From contig CAZTPX010000030.1 in NCBI GenBank assembly GCA_964615095.1, forward strand, positions 1 to 64,000: DNA of 64,000 nucleotides, given 5' to 3'. Positions 33,733-41,153 of this stretch are shown here, one piece after another. This DNA comes from JANXQG01 sp964615095 (GTDB lineage Bacteria; Planctomycetota; Planctomycetia; Pirellulales; Thermoguttaceae). Both the position numbers and the translations under genes were made by a program. The notes under the pieces are model-generated. The model did not search any database and was not told where the DNA came from. It worked only from the letters and a program-made list of their open reading frames with translations. Position 1 is the stretch's first letter. Every line of letters starts with the position of its first letter.

Positions 33733-33984
33733 ATGGATAAGAATTGTATTTGTGGGTCGTTTGCGACATTGGAGTGTTTTGTAACGCTCTCGGTGCCATT
33801 ATCAGAACAACCACGGGAACGTGTTGCATGTGCAAGGGCTGTCGTGGTCGCCCAGCCGCGCATGCCGGCTTTGCAGAGACCGCTGCCGACACGAACCGGC
33901 GACATGCGTTCTCCTGCGGTCCGCCATCAAGGTACTGCTATTGCAGGATCGCTGGCCAGGGGCTGGTCCAACTACTCGATTTGA
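33733..33984 (+). CDS. Possible small protein behind the orphan sigma-54 promoter
   Basis: An 83-codon frame beginning MDKNCICGSFATLECFVTL with GAGG eight bases upstream and a sigma-54 promoter about 60 bases before the predicted start. After residue 25 the composition becomes Arg/Pro/Ala-rich (RERVACARAVVVAQPRMPAL), as expected for random GC-rich frames, and another frame of the same DNA is Cys-rich. I report it only because promoter and ribosome site line up; it may not be translated. Confidence 0.25.
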   Translation: MDKNCICGSFATLECFVTLSVPLSEQPRERVACARAVVVAQPRMPALQRPLPTRTGDMRSPAVRHQGTAIAGSLARGWSNYSI

Positions 33985-34202
33985 TGTTTCGTTACGGTTA
34001 AATCAATCGCGCAAAGATTGCAGCCGGTGGCAGCTATATCCCCAAAAACTGATGAAGATAGTAGTCTTTTGGCCCCGATGGGCAACGTAGGTCCTTATTG
34101 AATGGACTCACAAAGCTGGTTTGAACACGACCCAGAATCCCGACACAAAGGTGTTCGCCAGCTTCCGGAATTGACGTTTTGACAAATAACAAGGAGGGTG
34201 AA

Positions 34203-35243
34203 ATGTCAAAGTATCAAGTCGTGCGAATTGCCGCCCTGGCCGCGGTTCTGGCCTGGGCAAGTGCAACGCGAATATGGGCCGAGGAGGCCGCCGACACTAC
34301 GGCCCCGCCGCAGCCGCCGCCGCTGGCTGCGGCGGCGGGCAACGCGCCGGCGCCGGCCCCGGCGGCGGACCCGGCTCCTGAAAAGGGACCGCCGCTTCCG
34401 TTCCATACGATCGAAGGCTACGGCGGCGGGGCCATCACGCCGATGGCCTACCTGGTCAACGCCGGCGACGAATGCACGCTCTTCGGCAAGCCAGCCGGGG
34501 CAATGTCTTTCGTGGGGCTGGGCAGCAAGAACCTCGACGCCCTGACCGCCACCGAGACGCTCTACGGCCGCTTGGAACTCGGCTACGGAGCGGATCGCCT
34601 GGGCTTGGGAACGTTGCCTGACGACATTCGCACGGCCACGAAGGTCGACATCGGTCACAGCGACCTGTGGCTGCACAACTTCAACATCCGCGGCCTGCTA
34701 ATCAAGGAGAACGACCCGGTATTAAAAGAACTGCTGGGCGGCCTCGATGTCCCGGCGTTCACCGTGGGCATTCACTTCAAGTACAACGACAGCATCTCTG
34801 ACATCAACAACAAATTGGGCGGGGCGCTGGCCGGCATCGGCTACAACAGCGCATTCGGTGAAGACTACACGTTTACCGCCACCAAGACCTTTGGCAAGGG
34901 GTTCTTTGGGAAGCCGCTCATCACCACGGCGGGTCTGCGCTTGAGCGAGGCAGCCGACCTGGGCTTCCTCGGTTTTGGCAACAAGTACAATGCTACCTTC
35001 GAAGGCAACGTTGCGATCCTGCCCTGGGATAAGGTGCTGATCGCCTACGAGTTCCGGCAGAAGACCGACCCCTACGGAGAGATCCCGGGGCTGATCGGTG
35101 GCGAGGACAACTGGAACGCGATCGACGTCGGCCTGATTCTCAACCCGCATTCCACCTTCGTTGCCGGCTGGGGCCACTTCGGCAATCTGGCCAACGCGCA
35201 GGCCGACAGCGCGTGGTACGTGCAGATGAAGTACGAGTTTTGA
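34203..35243 (+). CDS. Outer-membrane beta-barrel-like protein (DUF3034-like)
   Basis: A 346-residue exported protein with an AAGGAGGGTGAA ribosome site and a signal peptide (IAALAAVLAWASATRIWAEE). A Pro/Ala-rich linker (residues 30-65) is followed by FHTIEGYGGGAITPMAYLVN and a series of alternating amphipathic strands separated by Asn/Gly turns, ending WYVQMKYEF with terminal aromatic Phe, the mark of an outer-membrane barrel. The 'EG.GGGAITPMAYL' beginning resembles DUF3034 proteins. A role in uptake of a sulfur compound would fit its place between desulfurase cargo and sulfate transport, but that is inference. Confidence 0.7.
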   Translation: MSKYQVVRIAALAAVLAWASATRIWAEEAADTTAPPQPPPLAAAAGNAPAPAPAADPAPEKGPPLPFHTIEGYGGGAITPMAYLVNAGDECTLFGKPAGAMSFVGLGSKNLDALTATETLYGRLELGYGADRLGLGTLPDDIRTATKVDIGHSDLWLHNFNIRGLLIKENDPVLKELLGGLDVPAFTVGIHFKYNDSISDINNKLGGALAGIGYNSAFGEDYTFTATKTFGKGFFGKPLITTAGLRLSEAADLGFLGFGNKYNATFEGNVAILPWDKVLIAYEFRQKTDPYGEIPGLIGGEDNWNAIDVGLILNPHSTFVAGWGHFGNLANAQADSAWYVQMKYEF

Positions 35244-35418
35244 TTCGACTTGCAGATAAGGGGGGCTGGCCTAACAAGGCAGGGTCAAGCCAGTTCGAAA
35301 TCCGAATCGTTGTTGATTGGTCAGGAAGTGGTGACAGCGGGGGGCAAGGCAGTTGCTTGGTCCCTCGCTGGCTTTCTTGGCACGACAAAATTGCGGCGCA
35401 AGTCGCTGTCGGACATTG

Positions 35419-35434
35419 CTGGCATGAATATTGC
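35419..35434 (+). promoter_or_regulatory. Sigma-54 promoter of the winged-helix gene
   Basis: CTGGCATGAATATTGC matches the -24/-12 consensus with correct GG-N10-GC spacing. It shares 20 of 22 bases, including the preceding ACATTG, with the element before the sulfhydrylase gene (36515-36536). Predicted start near 35446, 19 bases before the ATG. Confidence 0.7.
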
Positions 35435-35464
35435 GTGCAAGGTCGGTACCATCTGGGGGCCGCC

Positions 35465-35773
35465 ATGGAGGAAACTGGAAAACTAGTGCAAATCGCTGGA
35501 TTGACTATCGATCCTTCCAAGGGCGAAGCGTTTCTGGAAGGTCAGCCGCTGGGACTGACGAAAACCGAATTCCGCGTCTTGCTCTTCTTGATGCAGAGCG
35601 ATGGAAGCGTGTTCGCCCGGAAGGAGATCATCGCGGCCGTTCAGGGCGACGACTACCCGGCTACGGATCATTCCGTGGACGGCCACGTCATGTCGCTGCG
35701 GAAGAAGCTGGGCAGTCGTGCCCACTTGATTGAAACGGTCCGCGGGGCCGGCTATCGACGCCGCGCGTTCTAA
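35465..35773 (+). CDS. Receiver-less OmpR/PhoB-type winged-helix regulator
   Basis: A 102-residue protein made almost entirely of one trans_reg_C winged-helix domain: LTIDPSKGEAFLEGQPLGLT, KTEFRVLLFLMQSDGSVFAR, SVDGHVMSLRKKLGS and ETVRGAGYRRRAF. It lacks the phosphorylatable receiver domain that OmpR-family proteins normally have, so control by phosphorylation is not possible; regulation by expression through its sigma-54 promoter is likely. The ATG at 35465 follows GGGGGC weakly; longer in-frame GTG starts overlap the preceding gene's end and the promoter. A local regulator of the neighbouring sulfur genes is inference. Confidence 0.8.
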   Translation: MEETGKLVQIAGLTIDPSKGEAFLEGQPLGLTKTEFRVLLFLMQSDGSVFARKEIIAAVQGDDYPATDHSVDGHVMSLRKKLGSRAHLIETVRGAGYRRRAF

Positions 35774-35784
35774 CTTGGTCTCCC

Positions 35785-36114
35785 TCACTGGTTCAAGTAA
35801 CCGGGCCGGCGGTAACCATAGAATGGATAGAACTTGCCGCTCGTTGAGGGTTGGGAGTAATAGCTACCGGCCGGCGGCGCAACGGTCGTCTCGGATGGCC
35901 AATAGCCGGTCGAATACGCCTGAGCACCGTTCGGTTGGGCCGTGGTTACCGCGGGCTGAACCGTGACTGCCGAACGCGGAACCAAGTAGGCTGGCTGGCG
36001 ATAGCCATAGAACGGATACCAGCGAGCGCCGCAGGGGTTGTCGGCAAAGCCGTTCTGCGCTGCCACGCTGAATAGGGAAAATGCCACCAAAGCGGTTGCG
36101 AACGACTTGATCAT
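35785..36114 (-). CDS. Small secreted Tyr/Pro-rich protein
   Basis: A 109-residue protein with GGAGGTGAAGCT before the ATG and a signal peptide (IKSFATALVAFSLFSVAAQN...ADN). Two near-identical motifs, RWYPFYGYRQPAYL near the N-terminus and KFYPFYGYRRPGYL at the C-terminus, flank a Thr/Pro/Gln/Ser-rich linker. Repeated aromatic 'YPFYGYR' motifs suggest a surface or matrix role. No family recognised. It is convergent with the winged-helix gene, 11 bp apart. Confidence 0.75.
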   Translation of the reverse strand: MIKSFATALVAFSLFSVAAQNGFADNPCGARWYPFYGYRQPAYLVPRSAVTVQPAVTTAQPNGAQAYSTGYWPSETTVAPPAGSYYSQPSTSGKFYPFYGYRRPGYLNQ

Positions 36115-36592
36115 AGCTTCACCTCCGCGGTCAACCACCGCAATAGAACCAATTGAGATACGGTCATCTTCGCCGAGACCACGATTGCCCCGACATGGAA
36201 TCCTAGGGGGCTGGCGAATAATGTCAATTCTGCTTGATTATATTCGGGCCAACCGGAGAACGACAATTGGTCTTGGCAAGGGGCGGCGCGGTTGTTTCGG
36301 CCCTCGCTTGCTATCCTCGTTGCGTCGAGACGATTGCTGCATGTCGGAGTCGTCTTTCGCTGGGACATATCACGGCGCACCAGCACGGGCCACGGCAATT
36401 CGATTACATTCCACGGACTGATTGTCCGGCAGGTTCGTCCCGGCTCTCCGCGATCTATTTTTTCGGCGCGAAAGCAACGAATTTGCGAGACAAGATCATA
36501 TCGCGAATTATCAACATTGCCGGCATGAATGTTGCAGGAAGTAATGAATCAGCATTACTCCGGCATTCCATTTCCCTGGAGAAACACGTCCC
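36115..36592. other. 478-bp gap upstream of the sulfhydrylase
   Basis: Holds the promoter of the small secreted gene at its left edge, a TCACGG copy near 36370 and the sigma-54 element at 36521. No gene is supported. I looked for a SAM or cobalamin riboswitch typical of methionine genes and did not find conserved boxes. Confidence 0.5.
36521..36536 (+). promoter_or_regulatory. Sigma-54-like promoter of the sulfhydrylase gene
   Basis: CGGCATGAATGTTGCA has GG and GC ten bases apart and matches the consensus except T->C before GG. Predicted start near 36547, 46 bases before the ATG. The same bases also form AACATT-N9-AATGTT, so a dimeric repressor or activator site is an alternative reading. 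Confidence 0.6.
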
Positions 36593-37903
36593 ATGAGTCA
36601 AGAACAAGCAGATTCCCCGCACATCGGCACCCTGGCATTACACGCCGGTCAGACGCCCGATCCCACCACGACCGCCCGCGCGGTGCCGATCTACGCCACG
36701 ACCAGTTACGTGTTTCATGACACGGAGCATGCGGCGAACCTCTTCGGCCTGCGCGAGTTTGGCAATATCTATACGCGGCTGATGAATCCCACGACCGACG
36801 TGCTCGAGAAGCGTCTTACGGCGCTCGACGGCGGTGCGGCAGGGCTGGTCTTCTCCAGCGGCCAGGCGGCCATTACGGCCTCGTTGCTCACGATCGTCCA
36901 CTCCGGACAGAACTTCATCTCGGCCACCAGCCTCTACGGCGGGACTTGGACTCTTTTCACGCAGACCTTTGCAAAGCTGGGGATCGAGGTCCGATTCTTC
37001 GACCCCAGCAAGCCGGAGACGTTGAGCCGGCTGGTCGACAAGAACACGCGGGCCGTCTACATCGAGACCCCGGGCAATCCGAAAAACGACGTACCCGATT
37101 ACCGCAAGATCACCGACATCGCGCACAGCCACGGCCTGCCGACGATCATCGACAACACGGCCCTGACCGCGGCCTTGTTCCGCCCCATCGAGCACGGATT
37201 CGACATCGTGGTCTATTCGACGACGAAGTTCATAGGCGGGCACGGCGTACATATCGGCGGAGCGATTGTCGACAGCGGCAAGTTCCCCTGGGCCAAGGAT
37301 CCCGGAAAATGGCCCGAGTTCACCGCGCCCGACCCGGCCTACCACGGCTTGATCTTCGAAGAGGCCCTGCGGCCCATCGGCAACATCGCCTATATTCTCC
37401 ACATCCGCACGCACTGGCTGCGCGACACGGGCGCTACGCAGAGTCCGTTCGGCTCTTTCTTGACGCTGCTGGGACTGGAGACGTTGCACCTGCGGCTGGA
37501 GCGGCACTCGAAGAATGCCCTGGCGGTCGCGGAGTTCTTGGAAAAGCATCCGGCCGTGCTGTGGGTGAATTATCCCGGCCTGCCCAGCCACCCCGACTAC
37601 GCCCGCGCTCAGAAGTACCTGCCCGACGGACAGGGTGCGATTGTCGGTTTTGGCATCAAGGGCGGCAAAGAAGCCGGCGCCAAGCTGATCAACAGCGTCA
37701 AGCTCTTCAGCCACCTGGCCAACATCGGCGACGCGAAATCGCTCATCATCCACCCGGCCACGACCACACACTCCCAATTGACTGCCGAGGAGCAAGCCCA
37801 GACCGGCGTGACGCCCGAGTACGTGCGCCTGTCGGTGGGCATCGAGGACGTGCGGGACATCATCGCCGACCTCGACCAAGCCCTGAAGGTATCGCAGGCA
37901 TGA
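36593..37903 (+). CDS. metY: O-acetylhomoserine sulfhydrylase-type enzyme (MetY-like)
   Basis: PLP enzyme that joins sulfide to O-acetylhomoserine to give homocysteine. The 436-residue length is right for MetY (about 430, longer than MetB/MetC). Motifs: IGTLALHAGQTPDPTTTARA, PIYATTSYVF, the PLP-binding YSTTKFIGGHG lysine, LIFEEALRP and HPATTTHSQLTAEEQ, the Cys/Met-metabolism family signature. It gives a second sink for sulfide beside cysK. A 51-codon basic frame overlaps its stop. The sulfate-binding protein follows after 165 bp. Confidence 0.93.
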   Translation: MSQEQADSPHIGTLALHAGQTPDPTTTARAVPIYATTSYVFHDTEHAANLFGLREFGNIYTRLMNPTTDVLEKRLTALDGGAAGLVFSSGQAAITASLLTIVHSGQNFISATSLYGGTWTLFTQTFAKLGIEVRFFDPSKPETLSRLVDKNTRAVYIETPGNPKNDVPDYRKITDIAHSHGLPTIIDNTALTAALFRPIEHGFDIVVYSTTKFIGGHGVHIGGAIVDSGKFPWAKDPGKWPEFTAPDPAYHGLIFEEALRPIGNIAYILHIRTHWLRDTGATQSPFGSFLTLLGLETLHLRLERHSKNALAVAEFLEKHPAVLWVNYPGLPSHPDYARAQKYLPDGQGAIVGFGIKGGKEAGAKLINSVKLFSHLANIGDAKSLIIHPATTTHSQLTAEEQAQTGVTPEYVRLSVGIEDVRDIIADLDQALKVSQA

Positions 37904-38055
37904 CGAAGTACCAACAGTGGAAACTCTACGGTCGATACATTCTGCGGCGAATCGGCAAGCGCGTGCAAGCGCTGCTTTCCCGGGTCGTTCCCGGCCTTTC
38001 GCCCGCGGGCAAGAGGCGGCGGACCAAGCGGGGCGCGCGGATTGGCGCAAACTGA
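37900..38055 (+). CDS. Small basic protein between metY and the sulfate-binding gene
   Basis: A 51-codon frame starting with the ATGA overlap at the metY stop and ending 13 bp before the sulfate-binding-protein gene, so translational coupling is possible. The product MTKYQQWKLYGRYILRRIGK continues with RVQALLSRVV and a basic tail (KRRRTKRGARIGAN). About 16 of 51 residues are Arg or Lys. No family recognised. It may bind RNA/DNA or be a chance frame. Confidence 0.5.
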   Translation: MTKYQQWKLYGRYILRRIGKRVQALLSRVVPGLSPAGKRRRTKRGARIGAN

Positions 38056-38068
38056 AACCTGATCCAAC

Positions 38069-39163
38069 ATGAAAAATGCAATGATATTTGCCCGCTCGTT
38101 CGCAGCCGTCCTTGCCTTGCTAGGTGGTATCACCCTTCTTTCCGGCTGTGGTCATTCGAGCGGAGAGGGCGGCGGCAAGGAACTTCTGAACGTCTCGTAC
38201 GACCCGACGCGAGAGTTGTATAAGGAATATGACGTCGCTTTCGCCAAGCACTGGAAGGAGACGACCGGAGAGGTTGTAACCGTTCATTCATCGCACGGCG
38301 GATCGGGCAAGCAGACGCGAAGCGTGATCGACGGTTCGGAGGCCTCGGTGGTTACGCTGGCTATGGCCTATGACATCGATGCCATCGCCGAGCGGGGCTT
38401 GCTGGCCAAGGACTGGCAGACCGGTCCGCAGAAGTTGCCCCACAACAACAGTCCGTACACTTCGACGATTCTCTTTCTGGTTCACAAGGGCAATCCCAAG
38501 GGCATTCACGACTGGGACGACCTGGTCAGGCCGGGCATCGAGATTATTACGCCGCATCCCAAGACGTCGGGCGGCGCGCGTTGGAATTACCTGGCCGCTT
38601 GGGGATTCGCGCTGCATCGCGAATTGGGCGATCTCAGCAAGCTGCACGATCCCCGCCAGGCCGAGGCGGTCGAAGCGGCGCAGAAGAAGGCCAAGGAGTT
38701 TGTAGGCGATCTCTATCACCACGTGAAAATCCTCGATTCCGGCGCGCGTGACGCCACGATTACTTTCGTGCGGAAGAACCAGGGCGACGTATTGATCGCC
38801 TGGGAGAATGAAGCTTTGCAGGAGACGCAAGGGCCAGGCGCCGAGAAATTCGACGTGATCACGCCGAGCATCAGCATCCTGGCCGAGCCGCCCGTGGCCG
38901 TGGTCGACACGGTTGTCGATCGCCTGGGCACTCGCCAAGTGGCCGAGGAATATTTGAAGTACCTCTATTCGGCCGAGGGTCAAAAGATTGCCGCGAAGAA
39001 TTGTTATCGGCCCAGCGATCGCAAAGCGGTCGATGCCGAACTGCTCAAGCCATTTGCCGACCTGAAGTTGTTCACGGTGAGTGACGTGTTCGGCGGCTGG
39101 CAAAGCGCGCAGAAGGTGCACTTCGCCGATAAAGGCGTGTTCGACGAGATTTATACGCGGTAG
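38069..39163 (+). CDS. sbp: Sulfate/thiosulfate-binding lipoprotein of ABC transporter
   Basis: Periplasmic binding protein that delivers sulfate to CysTWA. The 364 residues begin with a lipoprotein signal whose lipobox is LLSGC near residue 26. Family signatures include LLNVSYDPTRELYKEYDVAF, GGSGKQTRSVIDG, VTLAMAYDIDAIAERGLL, and GARWNYLAAWGFAL close to the anion pocket. The ligand could be sulfate or thiosulfate (Sbp vs CysP cannot be told by eye). Genes for both permeases and the ATPase follow in order, so the transporter is complete. Confidence 0.93.
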   Translation: MKNAMIFARSFAAVLALLGGITLLSGCGHSSGEGGGKELLNVSYDPTRELYKEYDVAFAKHWKETTGEVVTVHSSHGGSGKQTRSVIDGSEASVVTLAMAYDIDAIAERGLLAKDWQTGPQKLPHNNSPYTSTILFLVHKGNPKGIHDWDDLVRPGIEIITPHPKTSGGARWNYLAAWGFALHRELGDLSKLHDPRQAEAVEAAQKKAKEFVGDLYHHVKILDSGARDATITFVRKNQGDVLIAWENEALQETQGPGAEKFDVITPSISILAEPPVAVVDTVVDRLGTRQVAEEYLKYLYSAEGQKIAAKNCYRPSDRKAVDAELLKPFADLKLFTVSDVFGGWQSAQKVHFADKGVFDEIYTR

Positions 39164-39233
39164 GGCAGGCTTCGGTCCACCGTCCCATGCAGATTATTCG
39201 AAGTGATGTGGGCTCAAGCCCACCCCGCCTGTC

Positions 39234-40061
39234 ATGGCATTCCAATGGAAAAAAACGAGCGTGTTGCCCGGCTTCGGCCTGACGATGGGTTTCACGCTTT
39301 TTTACCTGTCGCTGCTGGTGCTCATTCCCTTGGCCGGACTGGTGCTGCAAACCACGACGATGGGCTGGTCGCGGTTCGTCGACACGGTCACGCAGCCGCA
39401 GATCCTGGCTTCTTATCGTTTGAGCTTGGGGGCGTCGTTGGCCGGGGCGCTGGTGAATGCCGTCTTCGGTTTCCTCGTGGCTTGGGTGCTGGTGCGTTAT
39501 ACGTTTCCCGGCAAGCAATTGATCGATGCCATTGTCGATTTGCCCTTCGCGCTGCCCACCGCGGTGTCGGGAATCGCCCTGAGCGCGCTGTACGCCCGCG
39601 ACGGTTGGATCGGCCGCCTGTTTCCCTACGGGGTGGAGATTTCCTACTCGTATTGGGGCGTGGTGATCGTGTTGACTTTTATCGGCCTGCCCTTCGTGGT
39701 ACGGACCTTGCAACCGGCGCTGGAGGATCTCGACCCACAAATCGAAGAAGCCGCCGCCAGTCTGGGCGCAGGGCGCCGACAGGCATTTTTCCGCGTGATC
39801 CTGCCGACGGTGTTGCCGGCCCTGCTAACCGGCTTTTCGCTGGCCTTTGCCCGGGCGCTGGGCGAATACGGTTCGGTCGTGTTCATCGCCAGCACGTCGG
39901 CCGGCGACGCGCAGATCGTGCCGATGCACATTGTTTCCAAGCTGGAACAGTACGATTACGCGGGAGCGACGGCCCTGGGCGCGATGATGCTCTTGGCCTC
40001 GTTCCTGCTGTTGTTGACTGTCAATCTGCTCCAATGGTGGAGCCAAAGATACACCCTCTAA
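39234..40061 (+). CDS. cysT: Sulfate ABC transporter permease CysT
   Basis: Inner-membrane permease of the sulfate/thiosulfate importer. The 275 residues contain six hydrophobic segments and an EAA loop (EEAAASLGAGRRQAFFRVIL) that docks on the ATPase. DLPFALPTAVSGIAL and ARALGEYGSVVFIAS are CysT-type motifs. It is 70 bp after the binding protein. A 150-bp dispersed repeat separates it from cysW, unusual for this normally tight operon. Confidence 0.93.
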   Translation: MAFQWKKTSVLPGFGLTMGFTLFYLSLLVLIPLAGLVLQTTTMGWSRFVDTVTQPQILASYRLSLGASLAGALVNAVFGFLVAWVLVRYTFPGKQLIDAIVDLPFALPTAVSGIALSALYARDGWIGRLFPYGVEISYSYWGVVIVLTFIGLPFVVRTLQPALEDLDPQIEEAAASLGAGRRQAFFRVILPTVLPALLTGFSLAFARALGEYGSVVFIASTSAGDAQIVPMHIVSKLEQYDYAGATALGAMMLLASFLLLLTVNLLQWWSQRYTL

Positions 40062-40063
40062 CA

Positions 40064-40217
40064 TGAAATACGAAACACGAATTTCGAAATACGTCCGATC
40101 GTTCCGATCGGCAACAAATTCAAAGCAGGAAATTCAAAGGTCTGAAACGGGCGTTTTGAATTTCCTTTCTTTGTATTTGGGATTTGTTTCGGATTTCGTG
40201 TTTCGGATTTCGAGTTC
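40064..40217. repeat. Dispersed palindromic repeat between cysT and cysW, copy 1
   Basis: Left and right ends are rich in inverted CGAAATNCGAAAC and GTTTCGGATTTCG; the centre has AAATTCAAAG and TTTTGAATTT arms. The same architecture and large blocks of identical sequence recur at 50925-51056. Such ATTCGAAATCCG-type elements are found in planctomycete genomes. It has no T-tract of terminator form, so transcription may pass through. Confidence 0.85.
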
Positions 40218-41135
40218 ATGTTCGCCTTTGGGGGCCTGACCATGCCTGCTGCCGCTGGATCGCTTGTCTCCACCGCCACGCATGGCCACGCGGAAGTCCG
40301 CGTTACCGAGCCTCTCTGGCTCCGTGGACTGCTCATCGGTCTGGCGCTGGTCTTCCTCGCCTTGTTCCTGCTCGTGCCGTTGTTGTTGGTCTTCAGCGCG
40401 GCGTTGGAAAATGGCGTGAAGGCCTACTTCGCGTCCCTGGTTTCGCCGGACGCTTTGCATGCCATCTATCTCACGGGCCTTGCCGCGGCGGTCTCGGTGC
40501 CGATGGGCACGCTTTTCGGCCTGGCTGCCGCCTGGTCGATTGCTAAATTTCACTTCGTGGGCAAGAACCTCTTGATCACGCTGATCGACCTGCCGTTTTC
40601 CATCTCGCCGGTCATCGCTGGGTTGCTCTTCGTGATTCTTTTCAGTCCTACGCACGGCTACTTCGGTCCATGGCTGGCCGGACATGGCATTCGCGTGATC
40701 TTCGCCATCCCGGGCATTATCATTGCCACGATGTTCGTAACCTTTCCCTTCGTAGCCCGCGAGCTGATTCCCTTGTTCGAATCGCAAGGAACGGAAGAAG
40801 AGCAGGCGGCTCGAGTCTTGGAGGCCAGCGGGTGGCAGATTTTTTGGCGCATCACGCTGCCCAACGCCAAGTGGGGATTGCTCTACGGCGTCATCCTCTG
40901 CAACGCCCGCGCGATGGGCGAGTTCGGCGCGGTCTCCGTGGTGACGGCGCGGGTCAGCGGCGTGACCAATACGATGCCCTTGGAAGTGGCCACCTTGTAC
41001 AACGATTCCGGATGTTACGCGGCGGCCTTCGCCCTCGCCTCGCTGCTGGCCATGCTCGGCCTGGTGACTTTGGTGGCGAAGACGTTCGTCGAGTGGCACG
41101 TGGCAAGTCAATTAACGCAAGCACAGAAAAGATAG
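40218..41135 (+). CDS. cysW: Sulfate ABC transporter permease CysW
   Basis: Second membrane subunit of the sulfate importer. The 305 residues contain six hydrophobic segments, VSPDALHAIYLTGLAAAVSV typical of CysW, and the EAA loop EQAARVLEASGWQIFWRITL. ARAMGEFGAVSVV is the CysW version of the conserved 'ARALGEYG' region in CysT. Start could be the ATG at 40218 or 40242; neither has a strong ribosome site, since the dispersed repeat ends directly before. The ATPase gene follows within 20 bp. Confidence 0.93.
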   Translation: MFAFGGLTMPAAAGSLVSTATHGHAEVRVTEPLWLRGLLIGLALVFLALFLLVPLLLVFSAALENGVKAYFASLVSPDALHAIYLTGLAAAVSVPMGTLFGLAAAWSIAKFHFVGKNLLITLIDLPFSISPVIAGLLFVILFSPTHGYFGPWLAGHGIRVIFAIPGIIIATMFVTFPFVARELIPLFESQGTEEEQAARVLEASGWQIFWRITLPNAKWGLLYGVILCNARAMGEFGAVSVVTARVSGVTNTMPLEVATLYNDSGCYAAAFALASLLAMLGLVTLVAKTFVEWHVASQLTQAQKR

Positions 41136-41153
41136 TTTGGGGTGCTAAGAACC

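Larger units (their letters stand above)
33395..34202. other. 808-bp gap with orphan sigma-54 promoter
   Basis: No protein family is recognised. The gap holds TCACGG copies (33422, 33464-33475), a sigma-54 promoter at 33644, and a weak possible 83-codon frame at 33733. The only other candidate product of the promoter is a long leader or RNA running to the DUF3034-like gene at 34203. Confidence 0.5.

Noticed and set aside
36115..36592. SAM or cobalamin riboswitch upstream of the sulfhydrylase
   Set aside because: None of the conserved boxes of either class could be found.
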